This document shows positions 45,985 through 58,544 of a stretch of 64,000 nucleotides of DNA, piece after piece. Each line of letters starts with the position of its first letter. Position 1 is the stretch's first letter. Both the position numbers and the translations under genes were made by a program. The DNA is from Telopea speciosissima. Its lineage: Eukaryota; Streptophyta; Magnoliopsida; Proteales; Proteaceae. The notes beneath the pieces are model-generated. The model had not been told where the DNA came from. It saw only the letters and a list, made by a program, of their open reading frames with translations, and searched no databases. The stretch spans positions 54,925,464-54,989,463 of the forward strand of contig NC_057917.1 of NCBI RefSeq assembly GCF_018873765.1. The letters are read 5' to 3'.

Positions 45985-48155
45985 GGCAGACATTGGCAAT
46001 AGGCAAGTCATCAATAGAAGAAGAACCTCCAGGCAAAGATTCAGTTTGGGAGAGGTGAGGAGTGGCTGCAACTGGTGGTGACAGCTTGGGATTGTGCTTG
46101 TATACCTGTAATGGTATTCCCGTGGACTTGGAAGCAGAATCTTCAAGAGGAATTAACTGAGGAACAGGAGGAGGACTAGGAGAGAGAGGTCCTAAATCAG
46201 GAACAACAATACCAAAATAGGGAGTGTTTCCAAAATATGTAACATCGACACTAACAAATTGCTAATGAGTGGCAGGATCATAACAGCGATATCCTTTTTG
46301 GGTGCGAGAATAGCCAAGGAAAACACATTTTATAGCACAAGGAGACTGTATATCAATGCCAGAACAAAGATTATGAATAAAACATACCCAAAAAATACTT
46401 GGTGGAAGACCAAATAAAGCATTGTTTGGAAAGACAACGGAAAAGGGAGACGTTTTGAAGGTCTGAAGAAGGTATATGATTAATCTAATGACAAGCGGTC
46501 AAAACAGCATCGCCCCAATCAATTTTGAGTACACTAATATGAAACGTTAGGGATCTAGCAATGGCTAACAAATAATGATTTTTTCCTTTTTGCTACACCA
46601 TTCTGCCCTCGACCAATCATCGTCTTTGTCTTGAGATCATGAAATACATAATAGGAAGGATAAAAAATGGTGCAGTTAAGATTCTTTCTAAAATGACTAA
46701 ACAGATAACAGAATTACTGGTAACTTAGGAACATGAAGAACAGTAGATAATGAAAGGGAAGAAGAACGAGGAATGACACCATGACTAGAAACACGAGTAG
46801 AAGATCCATCTGCAAGAATAACTTGAGATGGACAATTAGACTTCTGAAAAGGTGAGAATTCATTTGGCTTACTAGTCATGTGTTAGGAAGCTTCTGAATC
46901 AATGACCTAGAGAATGGGAGAGGAAGAAAGTAAACAGGTGGGTATACATGAGTGAGCTAATGTAGTTGTAGATGTGGAAGCGGATGCCTCAAGTTGCTGA
47001 ACATGTTTTAGGAGTTGATTGACCATCTCATCACGAGATACAAAAGAAGAGGAACCACCTCCAGAAAAACTCTGAATGGTGTCATGAGATGACATCATTT
47101 TCAACACTCCTATCGATCATTGATGTGTTAGCAAACTGCTGTACTGAATGAGGTGTACCATGCTTCACCCAACACTTCTCAACTTTATGATTAGTGCGGC
47201 CAGAATGTGTATCGACAGATTGGTCAAGTTGCTGTCTGCCATGACCACCCGTACCATGTCCACGACCTCTGCTAGGAAAACCAGAGCCACAACCACATCC
47301 ACCATTACCAATAATAAAGGCAGAACTGTCCTTTGAAGAGGATGTGGATTCAGATTTAGACAGGGAGGTGGACAATCCGTTGAATCTACAATATGCTTCA
47401 TTCATAGATGGAATTTTCTCACCAGCTAGGATTTTAACTCTTGACAGGTTGAAGATCAGAATCTAATCCAAATAAAATTTAACTACCAAGAATTCAGCAC
47501 ATTGAGATTTGAGAACTTCAATATTAGTAGAAAGGGGTTGGTAACGTTGAGTTCCTCCCACATGCCCTTCAGAGCATTATAATAATCACCAACAGACTTG
47601 CCATTCTGTTTGAAGGAGAAATTTTTTTCATACAAATCTTATACTTTGGATATATTCTTATAATCTTATCTTAAGAATAACTCTCCTTAGATCATCCCGG
47701 ACACCCTTGGTTGTGGTTTGAAATATAACATTGACAGCGACAGAAGGCTCCATACTATTCCCCAACCAACAAAACAATGTAGCATTCTCTGTCATCCACT
47801 CTTGATATTTAGGTGAGATTGCAGTAGGTGGAGAAGAAGTCAGATAATCCATATTTCTTTTGGCAGTGATATATACTTTAACGGCCCAGAGAAGGTAATT
47901 TGAAACACCATTCAATTTTATAGATGTGATTTGGACATTGACAGTGTCCATAGGAGGTTTAGAATCAGCCATGATAGAATATTCAGCAATACCACCTCAC
48001 AAAGAAGAACTCATAAGCAACCAGCCACAAAGATCAAACCTTGATAACTAAGGGATCAACACCCAAGTCACAATGCACAACCAATACTGATAACCAGCAG
48101 TAAAGAGTAACAAAATAAAACAAAAGAAGGTCAAAACAGTAGCCAAACATCCCAG
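45985..48155 (-). pseudogene. Old Copia, gag to integrase piece
   Basis: The gag start MADSKPPMDTVNVQITSIKL is at 47972. Then come fragments of gag, a Gly/Arg-rich segment (RGRGHGTGGHGRQQ) near 47250, and a protease-pre-integrase part (LADGSSTRVSSHG) near 46790. A deletion removes most of the integrase core, and then the integrase C-terminal region (KCVFLGYSRTQKGYRCYDP) follows near 46290. It ends in the Pro/Ser linker before RT at about 46000. The missing RT is at 39457-40105, so these pieces are one element. No LTRs were found at its edges. Confidence 0.7.
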
Positions 48156-48158
48156 AAA

Positions 48159-49023
48159 CAGTCATTTGATGTCTCGTTCTGCAGAAAGTTGACAGACACT
48201 GGACTTACAGCCATTGCTGAGGGCCGTGGCAGCTTGAGAAGCTTGCATCTTGTAGGTTTTAGATACATTACCCATGGAACTATTAAGAGTCCTTTCCAAG
48301 AATTGTCATAACCTAGAAGAGTTGGGACTTGAAGGATGCACCAACATAACTGACTCGGGTCTCACAAGCCTTGTTGATGGTTGTCATCATACCATGGTTT
48401 TAGACATCAATAAATGCAGCACCATTGGAGATATTGGAGTTACTAGTGCATCCAAAGCTTGTTCTTCTCTGAGGACTTTAAAGTTACTAGTGGATTGTTA
48501 CAAAATTGGAGATGACTGACTCTATATTTTCCTTGGCTCAGTGCTGCAAGAATCTTGAGACTCTTGTTATTGGGGGCTGAAGGAACATCTCCAATGATTC
48601 TATTAAGAACCTTGCATCTGCTTATTGCAGTTGTAGTCTGAAGAACTTACAGATGGATTGGTGTTAAAATCTTTTCTGATTCTTCCTTGAGCTGTGTACT
48701 GTCCCAATGTAAAAATCTAAAGGCCCTTGACATTGGGTGCTGTGAGGAGGTATCTGATACAGCTTTTCAGGTGTTGGCCTTGGACTGGGGGTCAGGGCAT
48801 GTCTTTGAAAGTTTTGAAGATCAGTAACTGTCTGAAAACAAATTACTGTTTTCGGGATAAATATGCTTTTGGAGTCCTGCAAAATGTTGAAGTATCTTTC
48901 TTGATGTGAGGTCTTGCCCACATGTTACAAATGTGGTTTGTGAGCTGGCTGGGTTGAGGTTTACAGGATGCTGCTGTAGAGTGAATTTCACAAGGAGCTT
49001 ATTTGAGCCAGACGTGGTTATTG
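48159..49023 (+). pseudogene. F-box/LRR-repeat protein pseudogene
   Basis: Broken frames read like the C-terminal two thirds of an F-box/LRR protein of the Arabidopsis At5g23340/FBL type: FDVSFCRKLTDTGLTAIAEG, KNCHNLEELGLEGCTNITDSG, LDINKCSTIGDIGV, NLETLVIGG, LKALDIGCCEEVSDTAFQVL, KVLKISNCLK and LFEPDVVI. Leucine-rich repeats of about 26 residues, each with LxxLxLxxC spacing, are clear. The live protein would be an SCF ubiquitin-ligase substrate receptor. There are stops (48517) and several frameshifts. No intron is seen over 860 bases, which suggests a processed copy, though no clear poly(A) tail was found. The F-box end is missing; the old Copia abuts it. Confidence 0.8.
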
Positions 49024-51104
49024 AAAGTAGGATTCCAGTGGTTCAGTAAGGAGTAAATTCATCCTAAACCCGGCCTGCTAGTTATTGGGGAAAATTTTGA
49101 GAGCAGTTGAGCTACAGGTTAGAGATCTCCCTTTTGAACTCCCTGCCCATGTTATCTATTAATGGGTTATCAATTGAAGGGTTGCTCCTTGGACAGTGGA
49201 CATATCTGTATCCTGTACATAGGATTTTCTTATGGGATTTAAATCTGTACCTTTAAGTAATTTTAGAGTTACTTTTTGGTTCCTTATAAAAAATCTGGTA
49301 GATGGACTTGTTTCATTCCCTGTGTGGTTTCAGCTAGTTACTGATAAGTGGCTTATTTATCCATGCAGCTTGTCCGTGCAAATGAATTATTGTCTACTGC
49401 TCTTTTCTTGTGCCTATTATGCTTTAGTCTTTAGGTTTTCTTTTTTGGTTTCCTGCTTTTGTCAGATCTAGTTCTCCTTTTTTTCCCCGATCTTGCTTGG
49501 CAGTGGTTTTCGCGTGCTTCTTGTGTTGTTTTTGTGTTTTTCGTTTGAGTTTCTGTTAACGTAGATCGATTAGGGTTTCCGGTTTCTCTGTTTCTTTTGC
49601 GCTGTTGTAAAATCTGCAATTTTCTGTTTACTTCTTCTTTCTCTTGTTTTGGCTCTCTTGCTGAAGTATCTCTTACTTGGCCCCCCGCCTTTCGGATTTG
49701 CTATGCTTGGTTTTTTTTTTTTTTCCATTGCAGATCTAATCTTCTATCCATCGAGTCGGCTGATTGACGATATCGTGCCTCTGGAAGCAAGTCTTTGCGC
49801 TTGGTTCTTTTTGCTCCACTCCCCTATGCTGCTGAAGTCTCCTCTTGGCCCTAGTGTCCTGCGTCTTTACCTTGTCTGGTAGGCTGTACTTCTTGCATTG
49901 GTAGGAGTTGTGGTTCAGGCATTGTGATCTCCGATTTTCCCCCTTGAGGTAAACTTTCATGCCCTAGCTTGCTGATTACATGTTATACCTACAAAGCCTT
50001 TACCCACCGTTCCTTTTTATCTTCAGTTTTCAATCAAAAAACCTTAGAATGCCAAGGGCGGGGATTCCCATACAGAGCTCTCCCATATGCCCATACCACC
50101 CCCAAGTATAGGGTTTTAACTTTACAGTTCGCCAAATTCCACACGCCTTCTCTATTCTCAAATGAACTCTGAGAATGAAACAGAGTGTGTAGCTTCAAAG
50201 AGGTATGCAATCTTTGTTTTGTAGTGATTGATGGGGTTACAGACGGATGATGGTTTGTTTTCTATTTTATTCTTCGTGTTGCTCTGAAATTTGAATTTTT
50301 ATGTCTGATTGAGTCGGAGTGTGTTATAATAAATTTGAGAAAGACTAAATGGAGAGTATTTTTTTCATAGACTAAACCTTATGGTTGACTGAATTTTTTT
50401 TGTTTTTAAAAGCCATTGTTTTTTCCACGGTCTTCTGCAACTCATCCAACGCCTGGGCAGTAGGACTTGCAGTGTTTGAAATTCCAACTCCCCATCTTGT
50501 CTCTCTATGTCTTCGTGGGACCAAGGAGTGCGGTAGCGAGGGCTTGTCGCTACTTGGTTACCCCGGCAGTGGGACTTGCAGTGTTTGAAATTTGCTTGAA
50601 TGTTTGAGTCTATTGGCATACTGGATTTCTTCTCAAGTTCAAAGATTTGCAATCCAGTCTCTGTTTGCTGATTTTACCTCCAAATTATCGGTGTGATCGG
50701 ATTGCTAATAGCCCTTTCAATGACTTTCCCCTTATTATATGTTTTGGGTTTAAGGGACGGAATCATTCTCAACGAATATAGGTTTCATTTCCGTTAATGG
50801 ATCTTTTTTCTTCTTACCCAAAAAAAATAAATAAATAAATAAAATGAAATCATGGCAAAGAATAGTTGTAAAGACCTCATGGATGAATAAGAAAAGTCTT
50901 CAAAACCCTAACAAGCGGCACTTGAACGATCTCCCATTTCCCCGCTTTACAAATCTATCATTTCCCCCACTCGTTTTTTAATGATCTTGTTAGCTCCCAA
51001 GTCCTAACTAATTCCCATGTCCCAACCTCAAACCTCTTGCCCTTTTCCGATCTTCTATCTATTTTTCATTTTGGATTGTTTTAGATTTCATAGAAAATAA
51101 AAAC
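49024..51104. other. No recognised gene
   Basis: The first part may be 3' UTR of the pseudogene. A T-rich stretch at 49430-49960 looks like leader or UTR sequence without a frame I recognise. A 25-base unit (gcagtggacttgcagtgtttgaaat) is repeated at about 50456 and 50567. An A-rich end (50820-50845, aaataaataaat) could mark the tail of a retroposed sequence. Confidence 0.4.
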
Positions 51105-51295
51105 ATGCCCATATTAGAACTAGGTTGGGAGTTGCCCCCATTCATGATAAGCTTAGAGAGAGTTGTTTGAGGTGGCATGACCATGTTCAATGGAGGCCTT
51201 GGGATGCCCTAGTACGGAGGAGTGATTTGATTCATATTAAGGAACTAAAGAGCAGACCTAAATTAACCATAGGAGAAGTGGTGAGGAAATACATG
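51105..51295 (+). pseudogene. RTE-type LINE 3' fragment, left half
   Basis: The plus-strand frame reads LRWHDHVQWRPWDALVRRSD and then LIHIKELKSRPKLTIGEVVRKYM. This corresponds to the conserved C-terminal end of plant RTE-type ORF2 (RW.GHV.RRP.DA..RR.D, RGRPK.T..EVV..D). The Copia at 51296-56350 cuts it after 'rkDm'; the rest is at 56356-56440. Confidence 0.65.
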
Positions 51296-51460
51296 TGTTG
51301 AATTCTACGAATACTGGCTGGAGTCAGAGTGACTACAACCATCTTTATTTATAATGTAAAGAAGAATATTCTGGAATAGGTACAAGGACATAATTGCCCC
51401 TAGGACAATTTTACATAATTACCCCTAGGACAATTTTTCACTTGAACCCATATTACAACA
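51296..51460 (-). repeat. 3' LTR of Copia 51296-56350
   Basis: 165-bp LTR. It contains a short internal repeat 'taattacccctaggacaatttt' in two versions. Confidence 0.92.
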
Positions 51461-51592
51461 CTCCCCCTCAAGTTGGAACATACATGTCAAACATGCCCAA
51501 TTTGCTAATTATAGGACAAAATAGCTTACTACTAATTCCTTTGGTAAGGATATCAGCCAACTGCTCACTTGACTAAATAAATGGAATATAAA

Positions 51593-54500
51593 TTATTCCT
51601 TGCTCCAATTTCTCCTTGATAAAATGCCGGTCGATCTCAACATGTTTGGTACCGGGTTATGGGTAATGCTAATTGTGGATTTGTTGTCACAGTAGAGTCG
51701 TATTGGAAGATCAGCATTCATACCCAAATGTTGAAGAAGTCCCTTGAGCCAAAGAAGTTCACATATACCTTGTATCATAGCTCTAAATTCAGCTTCAGCA
51801 CTAGATTGAGCCACAACCGCCTGTTTCTTGCTTCTCTAAGTAGTTAAGTTTCCTTCAACAAATGTGCAATATCCAGATGTTGACTTCCTATCATCAGGAC
51901 TTCTAGCCCAATCTGCATCAGTGTATGCTTCTATCCGGAGAAGACTATGTGGAGAATACAAGACTCCTTTTTCAGGAGATGACTTCAGGTACCGAAGTAT
52001 TCTGTATGCTGCCTCCAAGTGAGAGGAGTGAGGATCATGCATGTATTGACTTACGGCACTCACAGCAAATGTAATATCTGGTTGGGTATGTGAGAGGTAG
52101 ATCAACCGGCCAACTAACCTCTAATACCTACCCTTATCCACCGGGTCACCTTTCTTACTCTTCAAGTGTGTGTTGGGCTCAAGAGGAGTATCTGCCGGTT
52201 TACAATCAAGCATCCTTGTCTCACTTAATAAATCCAGGGTATATTTTCTCTGAGAGAGAGAGATATGCCCTTGGCTGAATAGGCAACCTCAATCCCTAAG
52301 AAATACCTTAACTTCCCCAAATCTTTGACTTCAAATTCGGTGCCCAGATAAGTCTTCAACTTCTGAATTTCCTGTGCATCATTGCCTGTGATTACTATAT
52401 CATTAACATAGACAATCAAAATTGTCACATGCTGCCCCACCCTTTTAACAAACAAGGTGTGATCAGCATAACTTTGCTTATACCCATATGTAGTCATGGC
52501 TTTAGGGAAGCCACCAAACCAAACCCTTGGTGACTGCTTTAGATCATATAGGGCCTTCTTCAACCTGCATACCTTTCCCTGAGTCTCTGGAGAAGCAAAA
52601 CCAGGAGGTATCTCCATGTAAACATCCTCTTCCAAATCTCCATGCAGGAAGGCATTCTTCACATCAAGTTGTTGGAGATCCCAACATTAATTCACAGCAC
52701 AAGAAATGATGACTCTCACCATATTCATCTTTGCCATAGGAGCAAAGGTCTCTTGATAGTCGATTCCTTGGGTTTGAGTGAACCCTTTGGCAATTAACCT
52801 TGCTTTATATCTTTCTACTGAGCCGTCTGACTTGTGCTTCACAACAAAGACCCACTTGCAGCCAACGGGTTCTTCCCTGGTGGAGGAATCACCAAATCCC
52901 AGGTCTGATTTTTCTCAAGGGCAAGCATTTCTTCATTCATCGCATCCTTCCACTTTTGTTCGGTTGTTGCTTCCTGCCAATTGTTAGGGATGGCAACCGA
53001 GGATAACGAAGACACAAAGGCATGAAATGAAGGAGTTAGAGAGTTGTATGACACAAAATTGGAAATCGGGTGTTGTGTACAACTCCGCTTTGGTTTCCAA
53101 ATAGCAATGGGTAAATGAAGACTGGGATCAGGAGGAAGCTTACCAGGAAGGTGACTAGGAGTAGGACTTGGAGCAGGTGCTGATTGTGTAGGATCAGTGG
53201 TGGTGGTCTCTTTGTACTGAGGGCCATGAGAAGGAAAAACCGTTCCTCAAGAGTAAATCTTCAAATTGTTCTCCCCCTGGACTGTTTGTTGCTGCTCATT
53301 CTATCCCATTTCTTGTTCCTAACTTGTAATCCCATCCTCCAGTTCAACAAAAGCATCCTCTATAGTAGGTATATGAATATCCAGAGGAGCAATCAGCGGG
53401 ACCTCTCCATCACTTAGAATCTCCCCTTGCAGAGGTACCGATAGTTTCAAGTACGCCTCAGATTCTCACAACACCACGTCCATGGCGACAAACAATTTCC
53501 TTGTAGGAGGATGATAACATTTATAGCCCTTCTGGGTAGTCGAGTAGCCGAGAAAAAGGCACCGAAGCCCTTTAGGATCAAACTTGCCGTGAACATGGTA
53601 GTTCTGGGCAAACACCACACACCCAAAAACCTTGGGGGGGCACAAAAAATGTGGAGGTGCCCAACAGAATCTCCAATGGGCAGCGTCCTCCTATGACTCT
53701 TGATGGAAGCCGATTGATAAGGTAAGTGGTTGTAAGTACTGCATCACCCTAGAAACGAGGAGGAACAGCCATAGCAAACATAAGAGAATGAGCAACTTCC
53801 AACAGATGTCGGTTCTTGTGTTCAACAACTCCATTTTGAACAGGAGTATCCACACAAGAAGTCTGATGAATTATCCCATGGCTATCCAAATACAAGTGAA
53901 AGGCACCATCCATGTATTCTTTGCCATTGTCCGACCTAAGAATTTTCACCTTGGCATCGAACTGGGTCTGGACTATCTTATGAAATAGGGTAAAACAGGT
54001 GAAAACGTCACTCTTACTATGCATCAAGTATACCCAAGTGCTCCAACTGTAATAGTCAATGAAGGTGACGAACCATTGAAACCCAGAAGTAGAGACACAT
54101 CGGGCAGGGCCCCACACATCAGAATGTATCAAACCAAATAGACTCATACTTCTATTATCAAAAATAGGATAAACACTTCTAGTTTGCTTTGCCAAAGTGT
54201 AAGCATCTCAAGAAAAATTATTCGGATTACAACGTTTCAATAAACTAGGAAGTAGAACAGATAAAACACCCAACGGTGGATGGCCCAAACGACGATGCCA
54301 ATTATTCAACTCAAACAATACAGAATCAGAATCAGAAGATGCAGGTTGGGATGTCAAAGCTGCTGGAGAACTATCAAGCACGTATAGACCACCAACCACC
54401 TTACCACATGCAGTCATATTGCCCGTTTCCAAGTCCTGGAACAAACAATGGTTCGGAAAAAATGTCACTTTACAGTTTAAATCCCTGGTTAAGCTACTAA

Positions 54501-55838
54501 TGGAAAGCAAATTAGTAGAGAATTTAGGAACATGTAACATAGATGAAAGGCAAAGAGAGGAAGTGCATTGCACGGATCCCTTTCCCGAGATAGGAGAAAA
54601 AGACCCATCAGCAACACGGACCTTATTATGACCAGATAAAGGGGAATATTGGAAAAAAAGAGATGAAGAACCTGTCATATGGTCGGTTGTCCCTGAGTCA
54701 ATAACCCAAGAATCGAGTATGACGGAGGTGCAGTTCCCACCAATTGAAATACCTGTGGAAGAAGTGGTAGTGTGATTGGAAGGCAGAGAAATAGTTGAAG
54801 CAGCCAACGAAGGAGATACAAATGCCAAAGATGTGTCCAATCGAGTCATCATATCTTGGAGATTTTGTAGTTCAGCTACAACTTGGGAAAGAGATTGGTC
54901 GGGCTGCTCTTCAGTAAATGCCTGATTGGCACAGATGTTGGTGGGCTGATTGGAACCACCCTTCCCACACCCACGAGTATCTGTAGGGCGACCTTGAAGC
55001 TTCCAACATCAGTCCTTTATGTGCCACTCCTTCCCACAATGATCACATTTAATAGGGGGCGATCACTAGATGTCCGATCACCAACAACAATACGGGAAGA
55101 ATTTCCACGGGAAGAAGATTGGGAACCCGAAAGAAGGGTCGAATGTTCCTGAGTAACGGGATGAACCATGGTTGTACGCCGACTGTCTTCAACCGAAAGA
55201 ATCGCATAGGCCTGCTCGAGTGTTAGTAGAGGGTCACAATACAGAATATTGGCCCGGATCTGATCAAACTCAATATTTAGGCCAGCCAACAAATAAAAAA
55301 CACGCAAACCGTTTTCCCACTTCCGGAAGGTTGTTGCATCAACATCACAGGTTGCAGTGAAGGTGCCCAGAAACTCCAACTGCTGCCACATAGTGCACAT
55401 TTTATTATAATATTAAGAAAGGGACAACTCTAACTGCTTGGTAGAATGGATCTTCTGACGGAGCTCATAGCACTGGGCGGCATTCCAAACCTGAGCATAG
55501 GTGTCCTGGGTTGTCTTCCATATCTTGGCATCCGTATCAAGGAGAAGGTAACGCCCAGCAATTTCTTGGTCCATGGAATTAACCAGATAGGACATGACCA
55601 AGAAATTAAAATTCATCCATCAATCCTGTGCAGGATAAGCCTCTGTAGGCTTGACAGTAGTGCCTGTGATGTAGCCAGAGATGCCACGTGAACCAATCGC
55701 GAACAAGCAAGAACGAGACCACAAGAGATAGTTGCTGCCATTTAATTTGATAGGGTTCCCCGGAAATGGAAGAAAGTCACGTTGCGATAAATTATCAGGG
55801 CCAGAGGAAGTAGAAGTGATCTCCGAAATGCCAGGCAT
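51593..55838 (-). pseudogene. Copia gag-pol polyprotein, heavily interrupted
   Basis: Gag starts MPGISEITSTSSGPD at 55838 (KLNGSNYLLWSRSCLFAI follows). A zinc-knuckle remnant lies near 55040. Protease reads VIDSGTTDHMTGS near 54700. Integrase has WHRRLGHPPLG, HSDVWGPAR, FVTFIDYYSWSTWVYL and LRSDNGKEYMD. RT has FLHGDLEEDVYMEIPPGF and LIVYVNDIVITGND (YVND instead of YVDD). RNase H has DRKSTSGYCTFV and SSAEAEFRAM. Frames change at least six times. Nothing functional can be made. Confidence 0.85.
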
Positions 55839-56185
55839 GGTGGCTGGAAAAAAATTATAGGAATAGAAAATGGCTTAAAAAAAAAATCAGATCATATGAA
55901 GGCAAAAAAGGCCCTTGGTAGGAGTCAACTCACCACCAAGGGTGTGAAAGAGACGGCAACAAAGTGGGAGAGGGCTACCGTGAGAAGGAAAGAGAGGCTG
56001 AGAGGGGTCGCGGGAGGCTGGAAGGGGTGGAAAGGGGTAGTGGAAGATCTGAAGGGGCTGGCGGAGGTCGGCAGAGGTGTGGTTGTGGGGGCAGAAGGCT
56101 GGCGGTAGTGAGTGGTGGCCAGCGGTGGTTAGGTTAGGGTGAGATCACGAAGGAAAAAAAATCATGATTTTTGGCTCTGACACCA

Positions 56186-56350
56186 TATTGAATTCCGTGA
56201 ATACTAGCTTGAGTCAGAGTGACAACAGCCATCTTTATTTGTAGTTTAAAGAACAACATTCTAGAATAGGTACAAGGACATAATTACCCCTAGGACAATT
56301 TTACATAATTACCCCTAGGACAATTTTACCCTTGAACCCATATTACAACA
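56186..56350 (-). repeat. 5' LTR of Copia 51296-56350
   Basis: 165-bp LTR. Its inner end reads TA instead of the canonical CA/TG dinucleotide. Confidence 0.92.
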
Positions 56351-56355
56351 ACATG

Positions 56356-56440
56356 TTTGCATGATTTCGAATAGATTGGAGAGCAAGGATCCATGTGGCC
56401 GACCCCATTTAGTTGGGATAAAGCTATGTTGTTGTCGCTA
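56356..56440 (+). pseudogene. RTE-type LINE 3' fragment, right half
   Basis: Contains 'gatccatgtggccgacccca', 'tttagttgggataaagc' and a TTG-rich end ('tatgttgttgtc'), the typical 3' terminus of plant RTE LINEs (IHVADPT..LG then TTG repeats). It joins 51105-51295 across the Copia. Confidence 0.65.
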
Positions 56441-58544
56441 TTGATAAAAATCGAGGTAGCTTGTGATTCAATTAGACCAACCCTATAAAAACCCAAACTG
56501 AATTAAAATAAGAGTGAAGAAACCGGTGGAGTTTAGCAATTTGGGGCTCCCAACTATTTGTGTTGGGCTGATATCTTTTCCTGCATTAGTTCTCTGCTTT
56601 TGGCCAGTAGCTTCTTTATCTGTAGTGGTTCTTTTGCATTTTGATGGTGTAGCATTTGGATGTTTCATCTTGAAAACTGCACTCTGTACTCTGTTTCAAT
56701 GTTGGTATTTTGAAAGTCCAAGGGAGGAGGAGAGAGAGAAGATTGCTTTGTTAGATGGTTTAGGAGAGAAGTTCTTCATGGGGTAGTTGGGGTAGTTTGA
56801 GCTTGCATTATTTGCTCTCTTTTCGTAGCATTTTGTTGATTGATGTACATGTCTGCTGCATACTGAATATATTATGCCTTTTTTTGCTCCTGAAGTTTTA
56901 ACAGGAACTGTACTCAATTTTTTTGATGAAGTCCAGATAATCTATGACTACAAAGATCAGAGTTGTCTTCTTCTTCTTTTTTTTTCCTTCTTTAAGACGT
57001 GTATCGCATTCGAGTGATTTAGTTACATCTCTACAAATAATCTAATCAACGTCACAAAGGTTAATCACGATGGACATCCTAGCAGTTAAATATATATTTC
57101 ACATGCTAGTTAATGATCTTAATACATAGATACATAGACTTGGAAGGTACAATAAAAGATAAAAAAAATAATATGGTCAAATATAAAATTATAAATACAA
57201 AATAGGGTTATGATATTTCATGATATCATGACAACTGATTCATTAATCTCCACCACAGGCCATGCATTAACCAATATGGGTATGGGAATCCCACACCCCT
57301 CTTTGTGGTCAGGTTCCATCCCTGAACCGGTATAGGAAGGGGAAAAAGCAAGTTTAGAGTTACAAGAAAGTGGGGAAGTGCCATTAGAGTTTTGTTACAA
57401 TGAAATAGCTTTCTTCTAATTTTATGGAACTCTAGACATAGTGTGATGGATGTTTGTCCTCTATCACATGGACCATAAGTATGCCACATGGAAAGAGAAT
57501 AATAATCCTTCAGGGACATGTCAACACCTTCCCGACTGAAGAGAGAGAGAGAGAGGGAGGGGGGGATAAGGGACCCACTGATTTTTTATTTAAGGAAAAC
57601 AGGGTTGGCATGCTCTAATGTTGTGTTTAGTGGTGGGTGCCAACAGACAATGCCTTCGTACAATTTCTATTTTCATACTCACTTGCTCTTATCCATTAGT
57701 TGGAGAATTTTGTGCGACACAGAGAGAAATAGACTTCCACAGTGTGAACTCAGAATTCCAGTGGAAATACATGAGTCTTGTGGCTTTATGTTTGGGCTCT
57801 CTTCCATAAACTCTTCTTTTATCTTGGGGCTTGCTCACCTAATATCAAGTATAGACTCATTATGTGTGTGAGTTTGATAAGATTTAGAAACATGACCTAC
57901 CCATGAAGATGCTGCCAACATCTCTAAACTTGTTGTCCCTACTGTTTCTTGTCTGTGAATCCCCTTCCCCATCTCTGTCCTTTGTTGTTGTGCTGAAACC
58001 CTAAATGTTGCAGTTAGTAATTTGCTTAAAATTAAATCGGTAGCAGAAACTAAATTGATGTACGTGTTAGAATTCTTAATAAGAATTTTTATTTTGATCA
58101 ATTGATTTTGTTCTTCTTCATCCTGAAACTCAAAATTCCAGTCGAATTTGCATTTCAATTTGATTCCACCATAAGGAAACAATTTTATGATTAGATGAAG
58201 GGAACTTAAGAGGTGTCAGAATGCCAAAATAGAAAAGGTAACATTACCCCTTAAAATTTTGAAAACTGAGTTCCTTTATATGTAATATGTACAATGTAGT
58301 TTATCTTGGAAGTATCTGTTTATATACCAGTTTTGAACATAGGTTTGGACTGGAATTACCTTCTGTTTGAGATGTAGAAATCATCCTTCACAATCTTCAA
58401 TTTTGGATCTCAGAAGGTTTGTGAAGAACTGGTAAGCAACATCACACATCTTATTTGTTTGTTGTATGATTAACTGAGGTTTTCTTAATACTACTTCGAA
58501 ATTTATTTAGTATTGTGGTTAATGACATTGATTTTTGTTTGCAG
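56441..58544. other. No recognised gene
   Basis: Spacer with short frames only. The frame ending EREKIALLDGLGEKFFMG near 56786 looks gene-like but matches nothing I know. 57541-57570 is GA/G-rich. The minus-strand frame at 57835-58182 is unassigned. Confidence 0.4.

Larger units (their letters stand above)
40105..45985. mobile_element. Foldback 'tatcgg' repeat split by a Copia element
   Basis: The left part (40105-40161: gtttaaagtattagtatcggg) and right part (45698-45985: ...gtaccttaaagatctgatacgtatcggt) are halves of one repeat of the family seen at 11588 and 14171. The Copia at 40162-45697 interrupts it; its 5-bp target duplication GTATC comes from the repeat. The outer limits are approximate. 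Confidence 0.45.
51296..56350 (-). mobile_element. Older Copia retrotransposon inserted in the RTE LINE
   Basis: 165-bp LTRs (51296-51460 and 56186-56350) are flanked by an exact ACATG duplication (51291-51295 and 56351-56355). About 17 differences in 165 bases (roughly 90% identity) make it the oldest complete Copia here. The primer site in minus orientation is TGGTGTCAGAGCC and the polypurine tract is CTTGAGGGGGAG. The gag-pol region is complete in order but broken by many stops and frameshifts. Related at protein level to the elements at 24676 and 40162. Confidence 0.94.

Noticed and set aside
57835-58182. 115-codon minus-strand frame
   Set aside because: AT-rich, no motif, no supporting context; left unannotated.
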